DNA from: Arenimonas soli | GTDB lineage: Bacteria; Pseudomonadota; Gammaproteobacteria; Xanthomonadales; Xanthomonadaceae | Assembly: GCF_014643775.1 (NCBI RefSeq) | Contig: NZ_BMKC01000001.1 | Span: 1,054,001-1,118,000 of the forward strand | Length of the DNA stretch: 64,000 nucleotides | Direction: 5' to 3' | Part shown: one piece after another, positions 26,794 through 35,673 of the stretch | Position numbering within the stretch: the stretch's first letter is position 1 | How the letters are laid out: every line of letters begins with the position of its first letter | The notes under the pieces: model-generated | Database searches by the model: none | What the model was told of the DNA's origin: nothing | The model's input: the letters and a program-made list of their open reading frames with translations, nothing else | Position numbers and translations under genes: made by a program

Positions 26794-26818
26794 GCTGTCC
26801 GCACAGGAAGGGACTCCC

Positions 26819-27424
26819 ATGGAACTGAACTTCACGATCGGCATCATCGCCGTCACCGGCCTGGTGTCGTGGCTGGCCTTCTCGAACGAAAAACTGCTGC
26901 AGCGGCTGCTGCTGTGGCCGCCGGCGGTGACGCGCGGGCGCGAATTCCACCGTTTCGTCACCTACGGCTTCGTGCATGGCGACTTCATGCACCTGGCCTT
27001 CAACATGATCACGTTGTACTTCTTCGGCCGGCTGATGGAAGGCTTCTACGGCGACTACCTGGGTCCGCTGGGCTTCGCCGGCTTTTATCTGTCGGCGCTG
27101 GTGGTGTCGGCGTTGCCGAGTTACCTGCGCCACCGCAACGATCCCGAGTACGCCACCCTGGGCGCGTCGGGCGCGGTGTCGGCGGTGTTGTTCGCCTTCA
27201 TCCTGCTCCAGCCCTGGCAGATCATCTACGTGTACGTGATCCCGGTGCCGGCCATCATCTACGCGGTGCTGTACGTGGGCTATTCGATCTACGCCGAACG
27301 CAAGCAGTCCGACCGCATCAACCACAGTGCCCACCTGGCCGGCGCGGCCTACGGCGTGCTGTTCACGGTGCTGATGGAGCCGCGGGTGCTGGGCCATTTC
27401 TGGCAGACCCTGCTCAGCCCCTGA
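26819..27424 (+). CDS. Rhomboid-family intramembrane serine protease
   Basis: 201 residues, six membrane helices. Catalytic features are present: HGDFMHLAFNM in helix 2 (His and Asn62 of the oxyanion region), GASGAVS in helix 4 with nucleophile Ser118, and HSAHLAGAAYG in helix 6 with His172. This is the compact bacterial GlpG-like core without extra soluble domain. It should cut membrane proteins near helix ends; the substrate is unknown. The ribosome-binding site is AGGAAGGGA. The dbpA gene follows 34 bases downstream. Confidence 0.9.
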   Translation: MELNFTIGIIAVTGLVSWLAFSNEKLLQRLLLWPPAVTRGREFHRFVTYGFVHGDFMHLAFNMITLYFFGRLMEGFYGDYLGPLGFAGFYLSALVVSALPSYLRHRNDPEYATLGASGAVSAVLFAFILLQPWQIIYVYVIPVPAIIYAVLYVGYSIYAERKQSDRINHSAHLAGAAYGVLFTVLMEPRVLGHFWQTLLSP

Positions 27425-27447
27425 GCGGAAGCTCCACGGCGGCGTGC

Positions 27448-27453
27448 GAGAAT
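27448..27453 (+). promoter_or_regulatory. GAGAAT element next to the dbpA start
   Basis: GAGAAT lies five bases before the dbpA ATG in a context that resembles the TAGAAT elements elsewhere. There is no Shine-Dalgarno. This could produce a leaderless transcript, but the first base deviates from consensus. Confidence 0.25.
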
Positions 27454-27458
27454 GCGCC

Positions 27459-28829
27459 ATGACTTCCTTCTCCGCATTCGCGCTGCCCGCCGCCCTGGCC
27501 GAAACCCTGGCGTCGCTGGGCTTTGACACCCCGACCCCGGTGCAGGCGGCCAGCCTGCCGGCCCTGCTGGAGGGGCGCGACGTCAGCGCCCGGGCCCGCA
27601 CCGGCAGCGGCAAGACCGTGGCCTTCGGCCTGGGGCTGCTGGCGCGGGTGGATGCCGCGGCCGGCGGCGTGCAGGCACTGGTGCTGTGCCCCACGCGCGA
27701 ACTGGCCGACCAGGTGGGCAAGGAAATCCGCCGCCTGGGCCGCCAGCTCCCGAACCTGAAGGTGTCCGTGTTCTGCGGCGGCGTGCCGCTGCGCCCGCAC
27801 CTGGCTTCGCTGGTGCATCCGCCGCAGGTGGTGGTGGGCACGCCGGGGCGACTGCAGGAGCTGATGGACGAAGGGGCGCTCAGGCTCGACGGGCTACGCG
27901 TGGCCGTGCTCGACGAAGCCGACCGCATGCTCGACATGGGCTTCGCCGACGCCATCGCCGGCATCCTTGGCCAGGCGCCGGCCTCGCGCCAGACCCTGCT
28001 GTTTTCGGCCACGCTGCCCGAAGCGGTGCGTGACCTGGGCGCGCGCTACCAGCGCGATCCGGAATGGATCGAAGTGGCCGACCCGGAGGGCGAGGCCATC
28101 GAGCAGCGCTTCTACGAAGTCGAGGCACCACGCAAGGCCGACGCCGTGGCCCTGCTGCTGGGCGACCTGGCGCCCGAATCGGCCCTGGTCTTTTGCAATA
28201 CCCGCCGCGACGTGGCGCAGCTGCACGAAGACCTCCAGCAGCGCGGTTTCGCGGCCATGGCCCTGCACGGCGACCTTGACCAGCGCGAACGCGACGAGGT
28301 GCTGGTTCAGTTCTCCAACGGCAGCTGCCGGGTGCTGGTCGCCACCGACGTGGCCGCGCGTGGCCTGGACATCGCCGGCCTGCCGCTGGTCATCAGCCAC
28401 GGCCTGGCCAGCGATGCCGACATCCACACCCACCGCATCGGCCGCACTGGCCGGGCCGGCCTGGCCGGGCGTGCCCTGGCCCTGGTGTCGGGCGATGAGC
28501 GTCGCCGGGTGATTCCCATCGAAGAGGCGCTGGGCGGGGCGGTGCGCTGGGAGCGCATCGACCTGTCGCGCAAGCCGGCGCGACCGCCACTGCCGGCGAT
28601 GCAGACCCTGGTGATCGACGCCGGCCGCCAGGACAAGCTGCGACCGGGTGACGTGGTGGGCGCGCTGACCGGCGCCGGTGGGCTGGACGCGGCGGCGATC
28701 GGCAAGATCGCCGGGTTTGCGACCCGGACCTACGTCGCCATCGAACGCAGCCAGGTCCAGAAGGCCATGGACAGGCTGCGCACGGGCAAGGTCAAGGGCC
28801 GCAGCTTCCGGATCCGGAAGCTGGGCTGA
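27459..28829 (+). CDS. dbpA: ATP-dependent RNA helicase DbpA
   Basis: 456 residues, essentially the E. coli DbpA length. DEAD-box motifs are complete: ARTGSGKT (46-53), PTRELA, TPGRL, LDEADRMLDMGF (DEAD 152-155), SAT, VATDVAARGLD and HRIGRTGRAG. The last 75 residues match the RRM-like domain of DbpA, with DVVGALTGAGGL and IGKIAGFATRTYVAIE, which binds hairpin 92 of 23S rRNA and makes the helicase specific for late 50S assembly. ATG at 27459 rather than the in-frame ATG at 27444 matches the family start. Confidence 0.95.
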   Translation: MTSFSAFALPAALAETLASLGFDTPTPVQAASLPALLEGRDVSARARTGSGKTVAFGLGLLARVDAAAGGVQALVLCPTRELADQVGKEIRRLGRQLPNLKVSVFCGGVPLRPHLASLVHPPQVVVGTPGRLQELMDEGALRLDGLRVAVLDEADRMLDMGFADAIAGILGQAPASRQTLLFSATLPEAVRDLGARYQRDPEWIEVADPEGEAIEQRFYEVEAPRKADAVALLLGDLAPESALVFCNTRRDVAQLHEDLQQRGFAAMALHGDLDQRERDEVLVQFSNGSCRVLVATDVAARGLDIAGLPLVISHGLASDADIHTHRIGRTGRAGLAGRALALVSGDERRRVIPIEEALGGAVRWERIDLSRKPARPPLPAMQTLVIDAGRQDKLRPGDVVGALTGAGGLDAAAIGKIAGFATRTYVAIERSQVQKAMDRLRTGKVKGRSFRIRKLG

Positions 28830-28895
28830 TGCCGATGGCGGCGCCGGGCGCGGCCCCGGCCCGCCCAGCGCGTTTCAAAATGCACGACCACGGGC

Positions 28896-29078
28896 TCAGC
28901 GCGCCGGCATGGCGACGCTGGCGGCCGGGGCGCGTGCGGCGCGGCGGCGGTTGATCTCGGCGTCCAGGCGGCGGTACTCGGGGCTGCCGATATCGCCTGC
29001 CATCACCAGCTCCCAGAGCTGGATGGCCAGTTCGTCGTCCATGACCTGCTTGGCGGGGAAGGGGATGACAATGCCCAT
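28896..29078 (-). CDS. 60-residue hypothetical protein with a strong ribosome-binding site
   Basis: The ATG at 29078 is preceded by AGGAGAACACC, one of the best ribosome-binding sites in the window, so this short gene is likely real. The product begins with a hydrophobic GIVIPFP stretch, has a helical, acidic middle (MDDELAIQLWELVMAGD), a YRRLDAEINRRRAAR helix and a short Ala/Pro tail. It has no signal peptide or membrane segment. No family is recognised. The longer frame upstream is not supported by a start signal. It is convergent with dbpA. Confidence 0.65.
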   Translation of the reverse strand: MGIVIPFPAKQVMDDELAIQLWELVMAGDIGSPEYRRLDAEINRRRAARAPAASVAMPAR

Positions 29079-29211
29079 GGTGTTCTCCTGTTGCAGTCGG
29101 GGGATTGGCTTGCAGGCAAAGCGCTGCATATTCCGTGCCATGTCCCGGGGGATCCCGACCCGTGTGCGATTAGAACGGCAGCCACCCCCAGCGGGGGACA
29201 TCCGCGGTCCT

Positions 29212-29237
29212 CCGGACCCCCATATATTCGGGTCCGG
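29212..29237. other. Hairpin with AT-rich loop between two divergent genes
   Basis: An 8-bp perfect stem CCGGACCC/GGGTCCGG encloses a 10-base loop containing CATATATT. It lies between the minus-strand 60-residue gene and rluF, about 85 bases before the rluF ATG. It could be an operator, an attenuator stem or part of a promoter. Confidence 0.3.
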
Positions 29238-29322
29238 GCCAGTCCCGGCCACGGGTGGACGGGATGACTTGCCCGGCCCGCCGTGCCAGCATGCGCGCCA
29301 CTTCTGACGCGGCGCGGCACCC

Positions 29323-30036
29323 ATGCGAGTCAACAAGCACATCGCCGAAACCGGCTACTGCTCCCGCCGGGAGGCCGACCGCCTGGTGTCGGAGGGCCGG
29401 GTCAGCGTCAACGGCGTTCGGGCGGGCATCGGCACCCAGGTCGGTCCCGAGGACGAGGTCCAGGTGGACGGTCAGGCGCTCAAGGCCCGGGAGGCACGGC
29501 CGGGGCGGCGCCGCCACGTGTACATCGCGCTGTACAAGCCGGTGGGCATCACCTGCACCACCGATGCCTCGGTGAAGGGCAACATCGTCGATTTCGTCGG
29601 CCACGAACAGCGCATCTTCCCAGTGGGCCGGCTGGACAAGGACAGCGAAGGCCTGATCCTGCTGACCAGCAACGGCGACATCGTCAACCGCATCCTTCGC
29701 GCCGAAGAAAAGAAGGAGAAGGAATACCTGGTCGGCGTCAACAAGGCCGTCACCGAGGATTTCCTGCGTGGCATGGCCAAGGGCGTGCGCATCCACAACC
29801 AGATGACGCTGCCCTGCCGCACCCGCAAGATCGCGCGCTATGGCTTCTCGATCGTGCTTACCCAGGGCCTGAACCGGCAGATTCGGCTGATGGCCGCCGC
29901 CTTCGGCTACCGCGTGACCCAGCTGCGGCGCATCCGTATCGCCAACGTCAAACTCGGCGAGCTCAAGCCCGGCCGCTGGCGGAACCTGACCGACGTGGAA
30001 CTGCGCGGCCTGGTACCGGGCGAAGCCGACTGGTAA
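29323..30036 (+). CDS. rluF: 23S rRNA/tRNA pseudouridine synthase RluF
   Basis: 237 residues. An N-terminal S4 RNA-binding domain (about 1-55, RVNKHIAETGYCSRREADRLV) precedes a RsuA-type pseudouridine synthase domain with VGRLDKDSEG and catalytic Asp105, and the later QGLNRQIRLMAAAFGY motif. RluF modifies U2604 of 23S rRNA and can act on tRNA-Tyr in E. coli; the matched sequence pattern supports this member over RluB or RluE, though paralogue assignment by eye has some risk. The start is the ATG at the S4 domain. Confidence 0.9.
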   Translation: MRVNKHIAETGYCSRREADRLVSEGRVSVNGVRAGIGTQVGPEDEVQVDGQALKAREARPGRRRHVYIALYKPVGITCTTDASVKGNIVDFVGHEQRIFPVGRLDKDSEGLILLTSNGDIVNRILRAEEKKEKEYLVGVNKAVTEDFLRGMAKGVRIHNQMTLPCRTRKIARYGFSIVLTQGLNRQIRLMAAAFGYRVTQLRRIRIANVKLGELKPGRWRNLTDVELRGLVPGEADW

Positions 30037-30085
30037 TGCCGGCTTTGTTACGCTGCGCGTCCCGCAAGTACCGTCGAGGCATCGA

Positions 30086-30976
30086 ATGATCCGCCCAGGT
30101 TTCCGCGTCTGGCTGCCCGCCGCCCTCGTGTTGATGCTGCTCTGCGCCGGCGCGGGCGCGCAGGTGGCGTCCCTGCCGGCGCCGGCCCCGCTCGATGCCC
30201 CGCCGCCGAAGGCCACGGGCACGGCCACGGGCATGGCCTACCTGGTGCTCAAGGCGGGACCCGATCCCTCGGCCTTCGTGCGCGAGCCGGTCATCGAGTA
30301 CCGGCTCGACGGCTGGAGCGCCGACGGCGTGACGCGATTCAACTCCCGCGAGACGGGCACCACGACGGCACCGATTCGTGAGTTGGTGCGGTTCCAGCCG
30401 GGCCTGGCCCGCGCGCTGCTGACCACGCCCGTCGGCGAGACCCGCCGCTGGTGGCTGAGCAGCGCGGCGATGGCGCCGGGCTATCCCGGCATGCCCGCGC
30501 TCGCGCACGTCCTGGACGTCACCGTCGTCGGCGGCAGCGACCCGACCAAGGCGCCGCCGGACGTCGCCGCCGTGCCCGAAGAAGCCACTCGCACGCCCAG
30601 CGGCCTGGCCTACAAGGTGCTGGCCAGTGGCCCGGGCGGCGCGCGCCCGTCGCCGGGCGACATCGTGCTGGTGCACTACACCGGATGGACCCCCGATGGC
30701 CGCGTGTTCGACAGTTCGGTGACCCGCGGAAGCCGGGCCTCGCTGCCGCTCGATCGCGTGATCCCCGGCTGGCAGGAAGGCCTGCAGCTGATGGCGCGTG
30801 GCGACCGCTTCCGCTTCTGGGTTCCGGGTGCCCTGGCCTACGACCCTGCGCCCGTGCCCGGTGCGCCGCTGGGCATGCTTGTGTTCGACATCACGCTCTA
30901 TGGCTTCGCCAGTCCGGCCCAGGCGCCGGACGGTGATGTCACGAAGGCGGACCCGGACGTGCTTCCGGAAGGCTAG
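30086..30976 (+). CDS. Exported FKBP-type peptidyl-prolyl isomerase with two FKBP-like domains
   Basis: 296 residues with a signal peptide (about 1-25). The C-terminal FKBP domain (about 172-275) keeps the family core: VLVHYTGWTPDGRVFDSSV, LPLDRVIPGWQEGLQLM and a final strand LVFDITLYGF. The first domain (about 45-150) has a parallel layout but lost much of the active-site pattern, so it is probably a degenerate copy. Expected role: proline isomerisation and folding of envelope proteins. The last 38 bases overlap the convergent flavoprotein gene. Confidence 0.88.
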   Translation: MIRPGFRVWLPAALVLMLLCAGAGAQVASLPAPAPLDAPPPKATGTATGMAYLVLKAGPDPSAFVREPVIEYRLDGWSADGVTRFNSRETGTTTAPIRELVRFQPGLARALLTTPVGETRRWWLSSAAMAPGYPGMPALAHVLDVTVVGGSDPTKAPPDVAAVPEEATRTPSGLAYKVLASGPGGARPSPGDIVLVHYTGWTPDGRVFDSSVTRGSRASLPLDRVIPGWQEGLQLMARGDRFRFWVPGALAYDPAPVPGAPLGMLVFDITLYGFASPAQAPDGDVTKADPDVLPEG

Positions 30977-32219
30977 GCGCGCCGTCGCGACGCAGCCAGC
31001 GCGCGGCGGCCGCACCGGCCAGCCGGCCGCTGGCGAAACACGCCGTGAGCAGGTAACCGCCCGTGGGGGCTTCCCAGTCGAGCATTTCGCCCGCGGCGAA
31101 CAGACCCGGGTGGCCGGCGATCATCAGGCCCTCGTCCAGCGCCTCCAGCCGGATACCGCCGGCGCTGGAGATGGCTTCGGCCAGGGGGCGGGCCGCGCGC
31201 AGCCGCAGGGGCAGGGCCTTTATCGCCGCCGCCAGGGCCGCCGGGTCGCCATTGAGGACGTTGGCCGGCAGCACTTCGCGCAGCAGGCCGGCCTTCACGC
31301 CGCTGATGCCGGCGTGTCGGCGCAGGTGCTCGCTGAGGCTGCGGCCGCCGCGTGGTCGCGCCAGGTCGGCGGCCAGGCGCCCGGCTGCGCGTCCGGGCAC
31401 CAGATCGGCCAGCAGCACCGCCTCGCCGTCGCGGGCGATGGTGTCGCGCAGTGCGGCCGACAGCGCGTAGACCAGGCTGCCTTCCAGGCCCGTGGCGGTG
31501 GCGACGCATTCGCCCTGGCGCCATTGCGGTGGGTCCTTGCCGGCCAGGGCAAGGCGCAGTGGTTTTATCGGGGCGCCGGCGAACCGCTGGGCGAAATGTT
31601 CGCTCCAGCCGACGTCGAAGCCGCAGTTGGCCGGCTGCAGCGGGGCGATGTCGACGCCGGCGTCGGCCAGGGGCTGGGTCCAGGCGCCGTCCGAACCGAG
31701 CTGCGGCCAGCTGCCACCGCCCATGGCCATCACCGTGGCGCCAGCCAGGAAGCGCTGTTGGCCATCGGGCGTCTGGAAACGGTGGGCGCCGGTCGGGTCC
31801 AGGCCCAGCCACCGGTGCTGGACGTGGAACCGCACGCCTTGTTCGCGCAGACGCCGCACCCAGCCGCGCAGCAGCGGGGCGGCCTTGAGGTCGGTGGGAA
31901 ACACGCGTCCCGAGGAGCCCACGAACGTGTCCACGCCCAGTCCGGCGGCCCACTCCCGCAGTTGGTCCGGCCCGAAGTGCTGCAACCAGCGGGACACGTC
32001 GCCGCTGCGTTCGCCGAAGCGGCGACAGAACGGGCCGAAGGCTTCGCTGTGGGTGAGGTTCAGGCCGCCCTTGCCGGCGATCAGCACCTTGCGGCCGACC
32101 GAGCCTTTCGCATCGAACAGATCGACTTCGATACCCGCGGCGCGGGCGGTTTCGGCCGCCATGAGGCCGGCGGGCCCGCCGCCGATGACGGCCAGGCCGG
32201 GGAGGGGAGTCGGTGGCAT
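30939..32219 (-). CDS. BaiN/HI0933-type NAD(P)/FAD-dependent oxidoreductase
   Basis: 426 residues. An FAD-binding Rossmann start (VIGGGPAGLMAAETA, residues 12-25), KGGLNLTHSEAF, the VMAMGGGSWPQLGSDG segment and the C-terminal motif EMLDWEAPTGGYLLTACFASG identify the YhiN/HI0933 flavoprotein family, specifically the branch with EAPTGGY. The reaction is not established for most members. The start is an ATG at 32219. It overlaps the convergent FKBP gene by 38 bases at the 3' end and is divergent from the Nudix gene, with 43 bases between the two starts. Confidence 0.9.
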   Translation of the reverse strand: MPPTPLPGLAVIGGGPAGLMAAETARAAGIEVDLFDAKGSVGRKVLIAGKGGLNLTHSEAFGPFCRRFGERSGDVSRWLQHFGPDQLREWAAGLGVDTFVGSSGRVFPTDLKAAPLLRGWVRRLREQGVRFHVQHRWLGLDPTGAHRFQTPDGQQRFLAGATVMAMGGGSWPQLGSDGAWTQPLADAGVDIAPLQPANCGFDVGWSEHFAQRFAGAPIKPLRLALAGKDPPQWRQGECVATATGLEGSLVYALSAALRDTIARDGEAVLLADLVPGRAAGRLAADLARPRGGRSLSEHLRRHAGISGVKAGLLREVLPANVLNGDPAALAAAIKALPLRLRAARPLAEAISSAGGIRLEALDEGLMIAGHPGLFAAGEMLDWEAPTGGYLLTACFASGRLAGAAAARWLRRDGAPSLPEARPGPPS

Positions 32220-32227
32220 GGGGCGAT

Positions 32228-32233
32228 TATGCT
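32228..32233 (+). promoter_or_regulatory. TATGCT -10-like element of the Nudix gene
   Basis: TATGCT 29 bases before the GTG start at 32263, in the 43-base gap to the divergent flavoprotein gene. Confidence 0.35.
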
Positions 32234-32262
32234 TGCAGGTCCCCCGTCCTGCCGAGGTCCGC

Positions 32263-32748
32263 GTGCCCTACACCCCGATCGTCGCCACCCTGGGCTACGT
32301 ACTGTCCGCCGATCGCGAGCGCTGCCTGATGGTCCACCGCAACGCCCGGCCCGGGGACAACCACCTGGGCAAGTACAACGGCCTGGGCGGCAAGCTCGAA
32401 CCCAGCGAGGACGTGATGGCCGGCATGCGCCGGGAAATCCGCGAAGAGGCCGGCATCGAATGCCTGTCCCTGCGCCTGCGCGGCACGATCAGCTGGCCGG
32501 GCTTCGGCAAGCACGGCGAAGACTGGCTGGGTTTCATTTTCCTGGTCGAGGGCTTCAGCGGCGAACCGCCGGCCCACAACGCCGAGGGCGACCTGCACTG
32601 GGTGCCGCTGGACCAGCTGGCCGGGTTGCCGCTGTGGGAGGGCGACCGGCATTTCCTGCCCCTGGTTTTCGACGATGATCCACGGCCGTTCCACGGGGTG
32701 ATGCCCTACCGGAATGGTCAAATGCTGTCCTGGGCCTATTCGCGTTAG
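32263..32748 (+). CDS. Nudix hydrolase (8-oxo-dGTP diphosphatase-like)
   Basis: 161 residues from a GTG start with GAGG upstream. The Nudix box is complete: GGKLEPSEDVMAGMRREIREEAGI (residues about 42-65) with the REIREEAG core that binds the catalytic metals. The N-terminal pattern (GYVLSADRERCLMVHR, YNGLGGKLEP) resembles the MTH1/MutX-type 8-oxo-dGTP diphosphatases more than MutT of E. coli, so a role in cleaning the nucleotide pool is plausible but not proven. A much longer upstream frame is the shadow of the flavoprotein gene. Confidence 0.85.
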   Translation: MPYTPIVATLGYVLSADRERCLMVHRNARPGDNHLGKYNGLGGKLEPSEDVMAGMRREIREEAGIECLSLRLRGTISWPGFGKHGEDWLGFIFLVEGFSGEPPAHNAEGDLHWVPLDQLAGLPLWEGDRHFLPLVFDDDPRPFHGVMPYRNGQMLSWAYSR

Positions 32749-32975
32749 AAAATCGGCTAACATGCAGCCAACGTCGGCAAACGGGACCTTGAACGGTCTT
32801 TGCATGCCCTTCGGCCTGTGGATAACCTAATTTTTACGCCTCGTCGCGTATCCTTGCCGGGCTACCGCAAGAGCTTTCCTTCGCGATCGCCGGGTCCCGG
32901 TTCCGGGACGCACCGCTGCCTGGTTTGGGCCGCGGCACGATCGCGCTGTCCTTCCATCACGCCAAGGAGCGACGC

Positions 32976-33419
32976 ATGACCGACACCACCAGCAGCATTT
33001 CCGACCTGATCGAGATCAGCGAGGATGGCACCGCGTTCTACGAAGAAGCGGCGCAGAAGGTGAAAGACAAAAAGGTCAGCACGCTGTTCGCCCGCCTGGC
33101 CAAGGCCAAGTCCGAACTGGCGGCGGAACTCTCCGGCGAGGTCAAGCCGGCGCCCAAGTCCAAGAAGCCCGCGAAGAAGCCGGTCAGCAGCCTGGTCGAG
33201 CTGAGCAAGGTCTACGCCGGCATGCGCAAGCAGTGGCCCGAATCCCCGGTCGAACGCTTCACCCGCATGGCCGAGATCGAAGGCCAGTTCCAGACCACCT
33301 TCCAGAAGGTCGTCCTGGACCGCGACCACAGCTTCGTGGTGCGCGTGCTGGCCAAGCAGTACGTGTCCAAGGCGGAAGTCCTGAACAAGGAACTGCGCGC
33401 CTGCCAGCGCAACGCCTGA
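32976..33419 (+). CDS. PA2169/DUF2383-type four-helix-bundle protein
   Basis: 147 residues from an ATG with AAGGAG six bases upstream. Residues 5-55 form the ferritin-like helical pattern of this family (LIEISEDGTAFYEEAAQKVKDKKV) and the second half repeats it with EGQFQTTFQKVV and LAKQYVSKAEVLNKELR. Between the halves is a short Lys/Pro-rich insert (KPAPKSKKPAKKP) at about 50-62. Members are often stress-associated in Pseudomonas and relatives; that role is inference. The upstream 227 bases hold no gene; a strong bidirectional terminator follows. Confidence 0.75.
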   Translation: MTDTTSSISDLIEISEDGTAFYEEAAQKVKDKKVSTLFARLAKAKSELAAELSGEVKPAPKSKKPAKKPVSSLVELSKVYAGMRKQWPESPVERFTRMAEIEGQFQTTFQKVVLDRDHSFVVRVLAKQYVSKAEVLNKELRACQRNA

Positions 33420-33448
33420 TCCACGCGCAACGCAACCGCACAACAAAA

Positions 33449-33481
33449 AAACCGCCCGGAGCGATCCGGGCGGTTTCTTTT
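33449..33481. terminator. Strong Rho-independent bidirectional terminator
   Basis: A perfect 12-bp stem AAACCGCCCGGA with a four-base GCGA loop is followed on the plus strand by CTTTTT and preceded by an A run, so it should stop transcription of both the PA2169-like gene and the convergent dcp gene. Confidence 0.95.
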
Positions 33482-33497
33482 TGTCCGGTGCCGCTAC

Positions 33498-35657
33498 TTA
33501 TTCGGCGTCGGGCTTGGCTTCCAGGCCACGGCGCTTGAGCAGGGGACCGACTTCCGGGTCGCGGCCGCGGAAGTCGCGGAAGATCTGCATGGCGTCGGCG
33601 CTGCCGCCGCGCGAAAGCAGGGTCTTGCGGAAGTGGTCACCGTTCTCGCGGCTCAGGCCGCCGTTTTCCTTGAACCATTCCACCGACTCGGCGTCCAGCA
33701 CTTCCGACCACAGGTAGGCGTAATAACCCGCCGAGTAGCCGCCCATGATGTGCGAGAAGTAGGCGCTGCGGTAACGCGGCGGGACCGGTGCGTAGTCCAG
33801 GCCGGCGGCGTCGAGCGCCTTGGCTTCGAAGGCCAGGGTGTCGGTGGCGACGTTGCCGGCGGTCTGCTGGTGGATGGCCTGGTCGAGCATGGCCGCGGCC
33901 AGGTATTCGGTGGTCGCATGGCCCTGGCCGTACTGTTCGGCGGCCAGCACCTTGTCCAGCAGTTCCTGCGGGATCGGTTCGCCGGTTTCATGGTGCTTGG
34001 CGTAGTTGGCCAGGATGGACGGCCAGGTCGCCCACATCTCGTTGACCTGCGACGGGTATTCGACGAAGTCGCGCGGCACCGAGGTGCCGGCGAACTGCGG
34101 GTACTCCACGTCCGAGAACAGGCCGTGCAGGGCATGGCCGAACTCATGGAACATGGTGGTGACTTCGTCGAAGCTCATCAGGGTCGGCTGGCCGTCGGCC
34201 GGCTTGGGGATGTTCTGGTGGTTGGCGACCACCGGCTGGGTGCCGGTCAGGCCGTTCTGCGGCACGTAGGCATTCATCCAGGCGCCGCCGCGCTTGCTCG
34301 GGCGGGCATAGAAGTCGCCGTAGAACAGGCCCAGCTTGCTGCCGTCGGCCTCGAAGACCTCCCAGACGCGCACGTCGGGGTGGTAGACCGGGATGTCCTT
34401 GCGCTCCTTGAAGCTCAGGCCGTAGAGCTGGCTGGCCGCGTAGAACACGCCCTTCTCGAGCACGTTGTTGATCTCGAAGTAGGGCTTGAGCTGCGCTTCG
34501 TCGAAGGCGTACTTCTGCTGGCGCACCTTGTCGGCGTAGAAGGCCCAGTCGGCGGCCTCGAGCTGGAAGTCGCCGCCTTCGGCATCGATGATCGCCTGCA
34601 TCTCGGCCGCTTCCCTGCGGGCGTTGGCGACGGCGGCCGGGGCCAGGTCGGACATCAGCTTGTTCACCGCCGCGACGGTGCCGGCGGTTTCGTCCTCGAG
34701 CACGTACTGGGCGTGGGTGTCGTAGCCGAGCAGCTTGGCGCGTTCGGCGCGCAGGGTGGCGACGCGGGCGACGATGCCGGTGTTGTCCCATTCGTTGCCG
34801 CGGGTGCCGCGCACCAGCGAGGCGGCCATGATCTTCTTGCGCAGGTCGCGATTGGTGAGGCTGGTCAGCGGCGGCTGCCCGGAGGTGTTCTGCAGGGCGA
34901 TGAGGTACTTGCCCTCGTGGCCGGCTTCCTTGGCAGAAGCGGCGGCGGCGGTGATCGCCTGGTCGGACAGGCCGTCGAGCAGGGCCACGTCGTCCACCAG
35001 CACGGCCGAGTCGTTCACTTCCTTGAGCACGTTCTGGCTGAAGGTGGTGGCCAGGCTGGCCAGCTCGGAGTTCATCGCCTTCAGGGTTTCCTTGTCGGCG
35101 TCGGACAGATTGGCGCCGGCACGGATGAAGTCGGTGTGGTAACGCTCGAGCAGGCGCTTGGATTCGTCGTCCAGGCCCAGCGAATCACGCTGGTCGTAGA
35201 GCGACTTGATGCGGGCGAACAGCTTACCGTCGAGCACGATCGCGTCCTGGTGGGCGGCGAACTTCGGCGCCAGCGTGGCCTGCACCTTCTGGATCTCGGG
35301 GTTGGTGTGGGCGCCGGCCAGGTTGCCGAACACCGCGCCGGCGCGGTTGAGCAGGGCGCCGGTCTTTTCCATCGCGACGATGGTGTTCACGAAGCTCGGC
35401 GCATCCGGGTTGTTGGCGATCGCCGCGACTTCGGCGCGCTGCTCGGCCATGCCGCGCTCGAGCGCCGGCTGGTAGTGCTCGTCCTTGATCAGGTCGAAGC
35501 GCGGCGCCTGGTAGGGCAGGTTGCTGACCACGAAGAAAGGATTGCCCGATACCGGCTCGACGGCGGAGTCGGCGGCCTGTTCGGCCTGGGCAAGCACCAG
35601 GCCCGGGGTGGCGGCGGCCAGGGCGGCAGCAAGTGCGAGGGAAAGCTTGTGGTTCAT
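33498..35657 (-). CDS. dcp: Peptidyl-dipeptidase Dcp (M3 family), exported
   Basis: 719 residues; a signal peptide (about 1-23) precedes a thimet-oligopeptidase-type catalytic domain. The zinc motif is HEFGH (504-508), with the downstream EYPSQVNEMW segment that provides the third ligand; the family motif GAWMNAYV and the C-terminal GGYSAGYYAYLWS are present. Dcp removes C-terminal dipeptides from oligopeptides; this copy with a signal peptide would act in the periplasm. A 7-bp inverted repeat lies just upstream of the start. Confidence 0.93.
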   Translation of the reverse strand: MNHKLSLALAAALAAATPGLVLAQAEQAADSAVEPVSGNPFFVVSNLPYQAPRFDLIKDEHYQPALERGMAEQRAEVAAIANNPDAPSFVNTIVAMEKTGALLNRAGAVFGNLAGAHTNPEIQKVQATLAPKFAAHQDAIVLDGKLFARIKSLYDQRDSLGLDDESKRLLERYHTDFIRAGANLSDADKETLKAMNSELASLATTFSQNVLKEVNDSAVLVDDVALLDGLSDQAITAAAASAKEAGHEGKYLIALQNTSGQPPLTSLTNRDLRKKIMAASLVRGTRGNEWDNTGIVARVATLRAERAKLLGYDTHAQYVLEDETAGTVAAVNKLMSDLAPAAVANARREAAEMQAIIDAEGGDFQLEAADWAFYADKVRQQKYAFDEAQLKPYFEINNVLEKGVFYAASQLYGLSFKERKDIPVYHPDVRVWEVFEADGSKLGLFYGDFYARPSKRGGAWMNAYVPQNGLTGTQPVVANHQNIPKPADGQPTLMSFDEVTTMFHEFGHALHGLFSDVEYPQFAGTSVPRDFVEYPSQVNEMWATWPSILANYAKHHETGEPIPQELLDKVLAAEQYGQGHATTEYLAAAMLDQAIHQQTAGNVATDTLAFEAKALDAAGLDYAPVPPRYRSAYFSHIMGGYSAGYYAYLWSEVLDAESVEWFKENGGLSRENGDHFRKTLLSRGGSADAMQIFRDFRGRDPEVGPLLKRRGLEAKPDAE

Positions 35658-35673
35658 CGGGAATCCTTGCGTG

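Noticed and set aside
31492-32262. Long upstream frame of the Nudix gene
   Set aside because: It is the antisense shadow of the flavoprotein gene; the Nudix fold begins at the GTG at 32263.
32817-32825. TGTGGATAA, a perfect DnaA-box match
   Set aside because: It is a single copy with no AT-rich unwinding region, DnaA gene or gene order typical of oriC; one chance match in 64 kb is expected.
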